Shown in pieces: positions 8,640 through 16,200 of a DNA stretch of 36,139 nt. A model generated the notes under the pieces. The model did not search any database and was not told where the DNA came from. It saw only the letters and a list, made by a program, of their open reading frames with translations. This stretch comes from Candidatus Woesearchaeota archaeon (GTDB taxonomy: Archaea > Nanobdellota > Nanobdellia > Woesearchaeales > B72-G16), in contig QMQO01000011.1 in assembly GCA_003650545.1 (NCBI GenBank), positions 1-36,139 of the forward strand. Reading direction: 5' to 3'. A program made the translations under genes and the position numbers. Every line of letters starts with the position of its first letter. Position 1 is the first letter of the stretch.

Positions 8640-10531
8640 TTTCTGAAATAATAGCCCTCAAAATTTTCCTTACATAAAAACGTTCCTGCAACAGGATCTG
8701 TTTTCTCTATTCGAATATATAAATAATCCTGATACTCGTTAACAGTATATGTATGGTCAGTCCAACCATCAACCGTTTTAACATTAAGCCCAGCTGCAAG
8801 ATCGCTTAACTGCAACAAGCTACCATCAGGCAACACTCTTGAAATACCATAATAAAGATAATTGTCATCATAGCCAGAAATAGATTGCGCTTCTTCAGGA
8901 TTAACATAGTTACAAAAATAATATGTACAAAGCAGACACACCCCTCCAATACAACTATAGCTTTGACCTTGTGGATCAGAGCCACACTCTACATCTGTTT
9001 GGCAGTTCTCTCCATGCATATCTTTGCAAGGAACTTTATCTGCACAATCTTGATCAGCGCAGTCTATAGCACCATCACAGTCGTCGTCTATATAATTATC
9101 ACAAATCTCTGCTACACCAGGATTAACAGCAGCAGTATTATCATCACAATCTGTATTATCATCTATATAACCAGCAGGTGCATCGCACGCCCTATTGCTT
9201 GCATCCGGATTACCATAATTATCTCCATCAGCATCTTCGTATGCTAGCGTTACACAGTCTACATTACAACTTGTTACACTGTCGTCACAATCGTTTCCTA
9301 AAGCACAGCCAAGACCATACCCATCACCATCACTATCCTGGCAGATTACAGCACAAGCAGCATCACCAGTGCAATCTGGATCGTCACAATCAACATCACC
9401 GTCGCAATCTTCGTCTATGTTGCCAATGCAAATCTCTGTTGGTGCAGCTACCCAATGACAGCCATCACACCTTTGCCCATCATATGGAATTCTACATTCT
9501 GTGCCAGAACACTCACAGGCAATACAAAAGCTACTACAATCGCTATCACCACAATCTGTTGATTCATCACAATCATTATCCTTACCATCGTCACAAACTT
9601 CTGCAACAGGCACCACAGCACCCTCACACTTACTCCATTTCCCTCCTGAACAAGTCTGGGTTCCCTTGCTACATTCGCCAATATCACTTCCACAGCTGCG
9701 CGTCTCTCCTTCATTCTCACAGCTTCCGAAATGGGTGAAGTCTTCTTCATCATTCACATAAGAAAATAACCCATAATAACTACCCTTCATCCCTTCACTC
9801 ACCCACTTATTAAAATAAAACCTTTCAAAAAAGTTAGGACCATATCCAGAGAAACTATAAGTTCCATTGGCTTTCATATCATCTATAAAACCTTCTCTAA
9901 CAGAATCTGCTACCTTTACGTTCAAATTCTTATTTATAACAAAACCCTCATGATCGACATAAAACTCACCACCTAGATGATTGCTGAATGTCCTGTCGGT
10001 AATACCGTTCATCACAAACATAGGATCCTTTATCCCAAATATCGACATGTATGTTGTAATATTGACATGCCTTGGCTCGTATTTGATATCAGAACTATCT
10101 AAACTGTAGTTAACCTCAACATCTATCTTTACAGACATAGAATTATTCAGATCTACATAAAGCTTGTTCTTCAATATCTCAAAATTTACTTCGACACCAA
10201 GAGGAATTCTAAATTCACTCAGTTTGGTTTCATAGTTGCCGATGCATTTAGAAATATTAGACTTTGCAAAATACAACATTTGAGATTCATTTTTAAACTG
10301 CGTATAAGCAATTGTATTAAAACTCTTAAAAGCACACATCCTAGTAACAGTAGCTGTATAATCTTTCATGTTAGCTATCAGATTATTCAAGCTAGCAACC
10401 TTGGTTTTTAGTACAGGAACTTCTGTTGCATATGGTTGGCTTGCCTGCATAGCTAAAAAGGCTATTATCAATAATGCAACTATAAAGATTGCTACAAGAC
10501 TAAAAAACACTGCTTTCTTGCTCAATGCCAT
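8630..10531 (-). CDS. Surface protein with MopE-like metal-binding repeats
   Basis: A 633-aa protein with one N-terminal hydrophobic helix after SKKA (VFFSLVAIFIVALLIIAFLAM), so it is either signal-anchored or pilin-like. Residues ~30-260 form a domain I do not recognise (it includes DPMFVMNGITDRTFSNH). Residues ~265-495 hold Cys/Asp-rich repeats (CDDGKDNDCDESTDC, GNIDEDCDGDVDCDDPDC, DNYIDDDCDGAIDC, QDSDGDGYG) of the family named after the copper-binding protein MopE. Ca or Cu binding is plausible. A further Cys-containing domain of ~130 residues ends the protein. GGAGGTAAAGGTATG marks the start inside the preceding pilin gene. Residues around 355-405 are encoded by DNA duplicated at 13.0 kb. 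Its position after three minor pilins suggests a pilus-tip or surface adhesin role. Confidence 0.9.
   Translation of the reverse strand: MALSKKAVFFSLVAIFIVALLIIAFLAMQASQPYATEVPVLKTKVASLNNLIANMKDYTATVTRMCAFKSFNTIAYTQFKNESQMLYFAKSNISKCIGNYETKLSEFRIPLGVEVNFEILKNKLYVDLNNSMSVKIDVEVNYSLDSSDIKYEPRHVNITTYMSIFGIKDPMFVMNGITDRTFSNHLGGEFYVDHEGFVINKNLNVKVADSVREGFIDDMKANGTYSFSGYGPNFFERFYFNKWVSEGMKGSYYGLFSYVNDEEDFTHFGSCENEGETRSCGSDIGECSKGTQTCSGGKWSKCEGAVVPVAEVCDDGKDNDCDESTDCGDSDCSSFCIACECSGTECRIPYDGQRCDGCHWVAAPTEICIGNIDEDCDGDVDCDDPDCTGDAACAVICQDSDGDGYGLGCALGNDCDDSVTSCNVDCVTLAYEDADGDNYGNPDASNRACDAPAGYIDDNTDCDDNTAAVNPGVAEICDNYIDDDCDGAIDCADQDCADKVPCKDMHGENCQTDVECGSDPQGQSYSCIGGVCLLCTYYFCNYVNPEEAQSISGYDDNYLYYGISRVLPDGSLLQLSDLAAGLNVKTVDGWTDHTYTVNEYQDYLYIRIEKTDPVAGTFLCKENFEGYYFRKCE
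9322..9478. repeat. 157-bp segment duplicated at 13019-13175
   Basis: This part of the MopE-like gene matches 13019-13175 in the same orientation with about 11 mismatches by hand count, roughly 93% identity. It covers the CDGCHW...GDVDCDDPDCTGD...QDSDGDG repeat. Confidence 0.9.
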
Positions 10532-11040
10532 ACCTTTACCTCCACCTTATATGGTCCCCAAATTCTGTCCCCCTTTACACCAAACACATGCAACTCTGTG
10601 TTTGTTGCAGTGGTTGCTTTTACCAATGTTAGTTCAGGGTTAACAGGTGGTGGCTGGCTATAGATAATTGTATCATTTATCTCAATCTGTATTCCATAGT
10701 TCTTTGGAAGGCCTACTTTTGCTAGGCTCTTTGAAATGTTCCCCGCTAGCGTTAACTCACCTGCTTCATATAACTCACCCATAATCTCTATGGCAGTCAT
10801 CGCTCCCAATCGTGCATAATCATAATCAGCATAATCTATTATACCTTGAATCTTCGATACGTCTGCAATTTTGTTATAAGGAGTTCTAGTATAAAGATCC
10901 AACAAATCCTGTGAAAAAAACTGTGTTTGCTGTGTAGGCGCTCTACCAACAAACGCAGACAATATCACAATAAAGCCTGCTACTATTATCACTAATGCAA
11001 TTATAGCATCCATCGTAAAAAAATAGCCTTTTTTTTTCAT
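10522..11040 (-). CDS. Minor pilin-like protein (class III signal)
   Basis: A 172-aa protein with an archaeal type IV pilin-like N terminus: KKKG followed by YFFTMDAIIALVIIVAGFIVIL, a prepilin peptidase site after Gly then a hydrophobic helix. The mature domain is beta-rich and has no cysteines. It lies 12 nt after the previous pilin-like gene and overlaps the MopE-like gene by 10 nt, and its tail encodes that gene's Shine-Dalgarno site, so the genes are clearly co-translated. It is likely a minor pilin or priming subunit used by the ATPase/platform encoded at 21-25 kb. The exact family is not identifiable by eye. Confidence 0.85.
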   Translation of the reverse strand: MKKKGYFFTMDAIIALVIIVAGFIVILSAFVGRAPTQQTQFFSQDLLDLYTRTPYNKIADVSKIQGIIDYADYDYARLGAMTAIEIMGELYEAGELTLAGNISKSLAKVGLPKNYGIQIEINDTIIYSQPPPVNPELTLVKATTATNTELHVFGVKGDRIWGPYKVEVKVWH

Positions 11041-11052
11041 GTTAGTATATCA

Positions 11053-11571
11053 TCATGTTGTTGCTAGCTTTTCACAGCCAGCATTAAGTTCATCTCTTCT
11101 TTCCAGAGGAATATCGTTTATGTTTTTTATTACCTTAGAACAGCAAGGCACTGCCCCACCATCTTCAGCACTAACAGTTACTCCTGGTCCGCCATAGCAG
11201 AACACACGAGTTCCTGCTTTTAGCTCTGAAAGACTACCATTACTCTCTCTAAAATAAATCACAAAATCGTTTCTTAAGCCGAGTTCTCTTTTAACTAGCT
11301 CATAATCTTTCTCTATCAGTGCAGACAACTTCTTCTGATCGATCTGATTATTCACTATGAATGTGTATGGATCTTCTACTTCTGTAGCTTCAGTTGCTAC
11401 AAACCTATCTGCCAAACCAGAACTTTCTGTATCTAGGCTTTGTACCTTCTCACGGGTTCCACCTGTCCCTCTGCCAAATATCACTACCAAAGTAATTGTT
11501 ATAACCACGCCAAATACAATAAATGCTGTTAGAAGATCAAAGCTAAACTGCTGTGCTTTTTTATATTTCAC
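11053..11571 (-). CDS. Minor pilin-like protein (class III signal)
   Basis: A 172-aa protein starting KYKKAQQFSFDLLTAFIVFGVVITITLVVIFG. The KKA|Q junction followed by a ~20-residue hydrophobic helix is a typical archaeal class III (pilin) signal. The mature region has a GxxPCC cysteine cluster (GAVPCCSKVI) and an acidic/basic helical segment. The start codon is GTG, well supported by AGAGGTGCAAAGTG. It is the second gene of the minus-strand operon, with about 126 nt between it and the preceding pilin-like gene. It probably assembles with its neighbours as a minor-pilin complex. Confidence 0.85.
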   Translation of the reverse strand: MKYKKAQQFSFDLLTAFIVFGVVITITLVVIFGRGTGGTREKVQSLDTESSGLADRFVATEATEVEDPYTFIVNNQIDQKKLSALIEKDYELVKRELGLRNDFVIYFRESNGSLSELKAGTRVFCYGGPGVTVSAEDGGAVPCCSKVIKNINDIPLERRDELNAGCEKLATT

Positions 11572-11697
11572 TTTGCACCTCTTTCGTCCAAGAAAAGAAT
11601 CTATAGTTTATAAAGGTTTTGAAAAAGGAAAATGGATAAAGATAGACAAAAATCTAAAAAAATATTTTATTATTATTTTTTTCTCGTCTGAAGAAGA
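11572..11697. other. Short intergenic gap between two pilin-like genes
   Basis: 126 nt, AT-rich, with A-tracts and T-tracts on either strand and no convincing hairpin or gene. The U-rich minus-strand RNA could partly terminate, but the adjacent genes are most simply read as one operon. Confidence 0.4.
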
Positions 11698-12132
11698 TCA
11701 AGGATTTATTTTCACAATATTTTTTACTTTCTTTATGATATTTTCACCTAGTTTCAAATCACCATTAATCAAACCAGAAATAATTTTAACCTCATCATAG
11801 ATTTCATCGTCATATTGGAGAACAAGTTCTGCCACTTCATCATTTATTATATCAAGCTTCACACTGTATTTTTTTCCATTAAGATTTGCAGGCAACATAA
11901 ATGTCCTAACATATCCATCTTCTGCACCAGCCGCAACATCCAACTCTTGTTTAATATACTCTCCAAGGTCTCTTAGAGCAAGTCTATCCCTTTCTTGTGA
12001 AAATTCAACAAACCTAATAGTAAATATCCCTATAATAGCTACAAAAATGAGCATCATCACACCAATCAACATAAGAAATTCTAAAGATGATTGGGATTTT
12101 TTTAACAGTTCCATCTTTTTTACAGGCAACAT
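11698..12132 (-). CDS. Minor pilin-like protein (class III signal)
   Basis: A 144-aa protein with KKSQSSLEFLMLIGVMMLIFVAIIGIF, the classic archaeal QSSLEF pilin-type signal, cut before Q. The mature domain (DLGEYIKQELDVAAGAEDGYVRTFMLPANLNGKKYSVKLDI) resembles small archaeal pilin-like proteins that have a helix then a beta sheet. No ribosome site precedes the ATG at 12132, but a TATA box about 26 nt upstream predicts a leaderless transcript beginning at this codon, which supports it over the internal Met at residue 7. It is the first gene of the operon running to 3475 (three pilins, MopE-like protein, protease, methyltransferase). Confidence 0.87.
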   Translation of the reverse strand: MLPVKKMELLKKSQSSLEFLMLIGVMMLIFVAIIGIFTIRFVEFSQERDRLALRDLGEYIKQELDVAAGAEDGYVRTFMLPANLNGKKYSVKLDIINDEVAELVLQYDDEIYDEVKIISGLINGDLKLGENIIKKVKNIVKINP

Positions 12133-12144
12133 TTTATTCGTAAA

Positions 12145-12170
12145 TAATTTAGTATATAATAATTTAGTAT
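12145..12170 (-). promoter_or_regulatory. TATA box of the pilin/protease operon, leaderless start
   Basis: Minus-strand TTATTATATACTA is centred about 26 nt before the ATG at 12132, the distance expected if transcription starts at the codon itself. The same AGTATATA wording occurs before the pilus machinery operon at 27991-28003. Confidence 0.6.
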
Positions 12171-12240
12171 AATTATATAGTTTTTGGTTTTCTGTTTAGA
12201 CTATGTTAGTCAATCCGCCAGCTCTTCTGAAAGGAAAGAT

Positions 12241-12277
12241 TAATAAATATTTATTCTTAACCTATAATTATGATTGC
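12241..12277 (+). promoter_or_regulatory. Probable ancestral promoter of the MBL gene
   Basis: GAAAGATTAATAAATATTTATT gives a BRE/TATA-like element centred near 12248, with predicted transcription start near 12274, directly before the 110-bp inverted-repeat unit. If that unit is removed, the MBL ATG at 12390 moves to about 30 nt from the TATA box, as for a leaderless gene. Confidence 0.5.
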
Positions 12278-12387
12278 ATGAAACCTCGCGGTTTTATATT
12301 CCCCGCAGGAAATATAAAACGTTGAGGTGATAAAACATGCAATATGTAGGTTTAGACGTACATAAAAAATTCACCGCGAGGTTTCAT
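12278..12387 (+). mobile_element. 110-bp inverted-repeat unit with IS110-type transposase start
   Basis: Perfect 15-bp inverted repeats ATGAAACCTCGCGGT and ACCGCGAGGTTTCAT bound 80 bp. Inside are a hairpin (GTTTTATATT / AATATAAAAC, 10 bp, loop CCCCGCAGGA), then GAGGTGAT and an ATG opening MQYVGLDVHKKFT. That peptide matches the usual N terminus of IS110-family transposases, including the first catalytic Asp of the DEDD nuclease. The transposase is cut after about 13 residues. IS110 elements carry a structured noncoding RNA at one end, so the hairpin may be a remnant of such a leader; this is inference. Confidence 0.65.
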
Positions 12388-12948
12388 AGATGGCAGAAGT
12401 TAAAATTTTTTGAAGGATATACAAGTGCAGATAAACCTGGCAAAAAAGAAACTACCTGCCCTACAATAACTTTGGTTAGAGACAAAAACTTTTTAATTGT
12501 TGTTGACCCTGGTGTTTTAGAAAGCCAAAATATTTTAGTTGATACATTAAAGAGAGAAGGCCTATCATTAGAAGATATAAATATAGTTTTCATAACACAT
12601 TCGCATATAGATCACTACAGAAATACAGGAATGTTTCCTAACGCAAAAGTAATTGAATATTATGGAGTGTGGGATAAAAACGAGGTGGAAGATAGGCAAA
12701 ATCAGCTTACTGAAGATATTAAAATTATAGAAACACCTGGACACAACTATACTAGTCTTACCCTCTTGGTCAAAACAGATATAGGGATCATAGCAATATG
12801 TGGAGATGTCTTTTGGAAAGAAAATTATCCTGAAATAGATAAGTATGCTGATGATCCTGAAAAATTAAAAAAAACCAGAAAAAATCTCTTAGAAATTTCA
12901 GATTATATAATTCCAAGTCATGCAGGTATGTTTAAAGTTAAAAAATAA
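12337..12948 (+). CDS. MBL-fold hydrolase, 5' end fused to IS110 relic
   Basis: Metallo-beta-lactamase-fold hydrolase, MBLAC1/glyoxalase-II-like, likely with two metal ions. Visible motifs are DPGVLES, THSHIDH, TPGHNYTS, GDVFW and IIPSHAG, covering the usual metal ligands. The substrate is unknown. The first ~18 residues (MQYVGLDVHKKFTAR...) are not MBL sequence but come from the IS110-like relic. The probable native start is ATG at 12390 (MAEVKIF), preceded by GAGG. In that frame a run of six T residues gives TTT TGA, a stop after seven codons, before the conserved EGYTSADKPG. The gene is thus open only from the relic's ATG, or by a +1 slip. This could be a compensated fusion, a broken gene or an assembly error in the T-run. 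Otherwise full length. Confidence 0.8.
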   Translation: MQYVGLDVHKKFTARFHRWQKLKFFEGYTSADKPGKKETTCPTITLVRDKNFLIVVDPGVLESQNILVDTLKREGLSLEDINIVFITHSHIDHYRNTGMFPNAKVIEYYGVWDKNEVEDRQNQLTEDIKIIETPGHNYTSLTLLVKTDIGIIAICGDVFWKENYPEIDKYADDPEKLKKTRKNLLEISDYIIPSHAGMFKVKK

Positions 12949-12956
12949 CCCTTTAA

Positions 12957-13017
12957 TAGTCCTTTCAGCTTGTCGGCTGGAATTCTTTAGGCTTCTTACG
13001 AAACCTCGCTATTTTCA
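12957..13017. repeat. Right-end copy of the GAAACCTCGC repeat
   Basis: ACGAAACCTCGCTATTTT (about 12999-13016) matches the left repeat ATGAAACCTCGCGGTTTT at 15 of 18 positions in direct orientation. It ends just where the MopE-like duplicate begins. CCTTTCAG at 12961 is the inverse of CTGAAAGG at 12227, so the MBL gene is bracketed by two pairs of related sequences. Confidence 0.6.
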
Positions 13018-13233
13018 ACCATCACCATCACTATCCTGGCAGATTACAGTACAAGCAACATCACCAGTGCAATCTGGATCGTCACAATCAACATCACCGT
13101 TGCAATCTTCATCTATGTAACCAGTGCAAATCTCTGCTTGTGCAACTACCCAATGACAGCCATCACACCCTTGCCACAGTTCTGACTTTGTGTTAAACCT
13201 TTCATCTACAGAACCAGAGCCATTTGCAATCAT
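13018..13233 (-). pseudogene. Truncated MopE-like repeat fragment
   Basis: A 72-codon remnant. Its CDGCHWVVAQAEICTGYIDEDCNGDVDCDDPDCTGD...QDSDGDG sequence is nearly identical to part of the 633-aa MopE-like protein. It has no signal peptide and stops exactly at the junction with the MBL/relic zone, so the C-terminal part of the ancestral gene has been lost. Its ATG follows the TAG of the 1134-aa protein by three bases and lies in the same frame (TAG ACA ATG). Read-through would therefore attach this repeat to the dockerin tail. Without read-through it lacks a good ribosome site. Probably decayed, though a functional C-terminal extension is possible. Confidence 0.7.
13019..13175. repeat. Second copy of the MopE-like 157-bp segment
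   Basis: Direct-orientation copy of 9322-9478, ~93% identical by hand count. The match ends abruptly on both sides: at the relic junction (13018) and after TTGCC (13175). Confidence 0.9.
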
Positions 13234-13236
13234 TGT

Positions 13237-16200
13237 CTACGTTATTGCAGCTCTCTGCTTTTGCTTTATTGCATTAGAAACCAAAATTATGTCACCAACA
13301 TCACAAACCTCGCCATTCTTATTGAAATCAAGATCATCATTGTTACACTTTACTAAAACATTAACATCGAACTTGTCAACATTAGTATCGCCATTCAAAT
13401 CGTATGTTTCAACAGCTCTAAGAACTTTTGCAATATCTCCTGAGTCACATAAGATATCATTCTTATTAAAATTAACATCGCGATTGTTACAGCTTGTCAT
13501 TGCTTTGATATCATAATCAGTAAATTTACCATCTCCATCTACATCTGCTTTAAGTCTTGTAATTGAAGTTAAATCTCCTATATCACAAACTTGGCCGTTC
13601 TTATTTAAGTCTAAATCTTTTACATTACACTTGGATACTATGTTGACATCCAACTGATTTATTTTGCCATCTTTATTCAGATCATATATTTCTATCTCAC
13701 TATTCAGCTTGGTGATATCACCGATATCACACAACTCTTTATTCTGGTTAATATCTGTGTTATGAACATTACAGTTACTCATAGCTTTTATATCGTACTT
13801 TGTTAATTTACCATCTCCGTCTACATCTGCTTTTATTTTAGTAACAGATTTTTCAACACAAATAGACCTCTTAAAGATAAGCCAACCTTGTTTAACAACC
13901 TCACACCTATCCAGAGGACACTCCTTTGCAGAATATTCACCACATGAAGCTTCAACACAAGCACCATTCTTACAAGTATAACCACTGGGACATTTAACAT
14001 AAGGAGAAACAATTACACTACCCTCGCATACTCCTTCTACAACACCTTCGCCTGTGTCTGAGCAACCTTCAAATTTGTTTTCAGAGATCTGTGTAATGCA
14101 ACAATCTGCACGTTCAATAATTTTCTTACAGCTCTCGTCTCGACATCCTCTAGTTATTCCTTTTACATAAATGTTTTTTCCATTATCCGTGTCAATGCAG
14201 ACATTCTTGTCCATGCAAACATTTTTCTTAAAAATCCAACCTTTCTTAGCTACTTGACATCTTTCTAATGGGCAATCCTCTACAGAATACTCTTTGCAAG
14301 GTGTTACCACCATTGCTGTTGATATTTTCGGTCTTTCTAATGTTCCAGTCACATAAACTCTATTATAACCCTCAATTTTACTCAACATACCTCTTGCTAT
14401 AACTCTTGCAGCAACCCTTAACATTTGTTCGTCATTTGAGAGCACAAATAAATCGTATTTACCTTTATCTTTGTCTACCTGTGAAAGTTCTATTATCGCT
14501 GTCTTAAACATTGCTTTAGGAATCTGGTTACATTTGAAATGGTTCCTTACTAGTATATTTGTATCGCAATTACCGAATATAATTAAGTTGATATCGTTGT
14601 AACTATCACCAACCTCTGTGTCAAACTTAGAAAAACTTACAGTAGACCCTTTAGGCATCAAAGATGTAGAAACATCAGTCATTGCAATAGTGTGACTGGC
14701 TGGCGCATTCACACCAACAACAAGCCGAGAATTCATCTCTCTGCCAATGACAAATGGTTCTGGAAAATCATTTAACAAATACTCCTTTGGCTTGCAATCT
14801 TCAGGACAATTGCATCTATTTTCTCCTTTTCCGCATACGCCATCCCCACACTTAATACAAACAATGCAAGGAGTTATTGGAGTTACACATGTTTCTCCGA
14901 CTGGTCTTGAGCAATTCATCTGTTTTAGGCCAGGACAACATTCCTTCTGGAAAAGTTTCATAGGTATTATTTGTGTTTCTTCTTTCTCAGCATCTAATTC
15001 TTCTTCTGCCTTTAATGTTGCGTAAACCTCTTCGCCTTCTATTGCGCAAGGTATACAACATTTTTCAGATTCTCCACCAGGACAATCATAAGGCCCTATA
15101 CTCATGTAGCCTTCGTTGCATCTCTTTTTCCAATAAGTACAGTAACCTCTTTTTAACGCAACACAATTAGGCTCAACTGAAACTGGTTTATTTCCCACCA
15201 GACATAGTTTTACAGAATCTCTCTCAGCCACATCTGTATTTAGAACTATAAAATCTACCTTAATTATTAAACCCAAGCCAGTATCAACTGCACTTTTTTC
15301 TCTTAACCAGAAATTCTTACCATTCACACTTAAACCAACTTTACCACCAGTAGTAACCACACTAACACTGACATCAAATTTTCGTCCATCAACAACGAAA
15401 GTCTTCATTTGACCTTCTTTTACATCACTCCTAATATCACAGTAAGCATCTGGAATACCAAGCACATTATTCCTCCCTAAGTAAACATCATGACTTATGC
15501 CGGCTAGCACAAGTGTAGCCTTTCCTAAAGTGCCAGTACCTATCAAAGGTTTATACATTATCTCTATAATTTCTCCTGTATTCACCACCTTGAATTCAAG
15601 TGTTCTGCTGTCTGTATCTATATCTCTATATTCAATGATGTAAACATCACCAGAGACAGCTCCCTTAGGAGCCCTTAACATGAAATATTCATCTTGTTCT
15701 ATATCATAAATAATTTTTTCTTCCCTAACACAAGCACCATTCTTACATTTACAGTTGTAAATCACTTCTTTAATAGTGTTATTTTCGCAAAAATATTCAG
15801 TCACTGCTCCACAAAAAGTTTCGCAGACCTCTCCTGGTATACAAAGTCCTGTACAATGTACACAACTGTCTGTTTTCTGCTCTCTATCAGATATAACAGT
15901 CCCCCTCACATAATAATTCAAACCACCGTCACTATCATTACATTCCATAGGCAGAGGTAAAGGTTTGCATTTTTCCCGCTTTAACAACTCTCCTGTTTTA
16001 TTATAATACCATCCTTCGGCTTTTGTGCCTACATATTTACATACAGGTGTGCCTTTTCTTGGATTATAGCACAGAAGACCACCGCCAATCATCCCTGGCA
16101 TGCTAAACCCTTTTAAACCTCTACAGCAACCATATCCATACTTTTGAGAAACTTCTTTACTTGTGTATTCGCCTTCTTTTGCACATCTACAGTCCTGCGG

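Noticed and set aside
9178-9738. 186-aa plus-strand ORF rich in His
   Set aside because: It is antisense to the Asp/Cys repeats of the MopE-like gene (GAT/GAC codons read as ATC/CAT), has no ribosome site and its composition is a shadow effect.
11357-11800. 147-aa plus-strand ORF
   Set aside because: Crosses two pilin-like genes on the other strand and the gap between them; no promoter or ribosome site.
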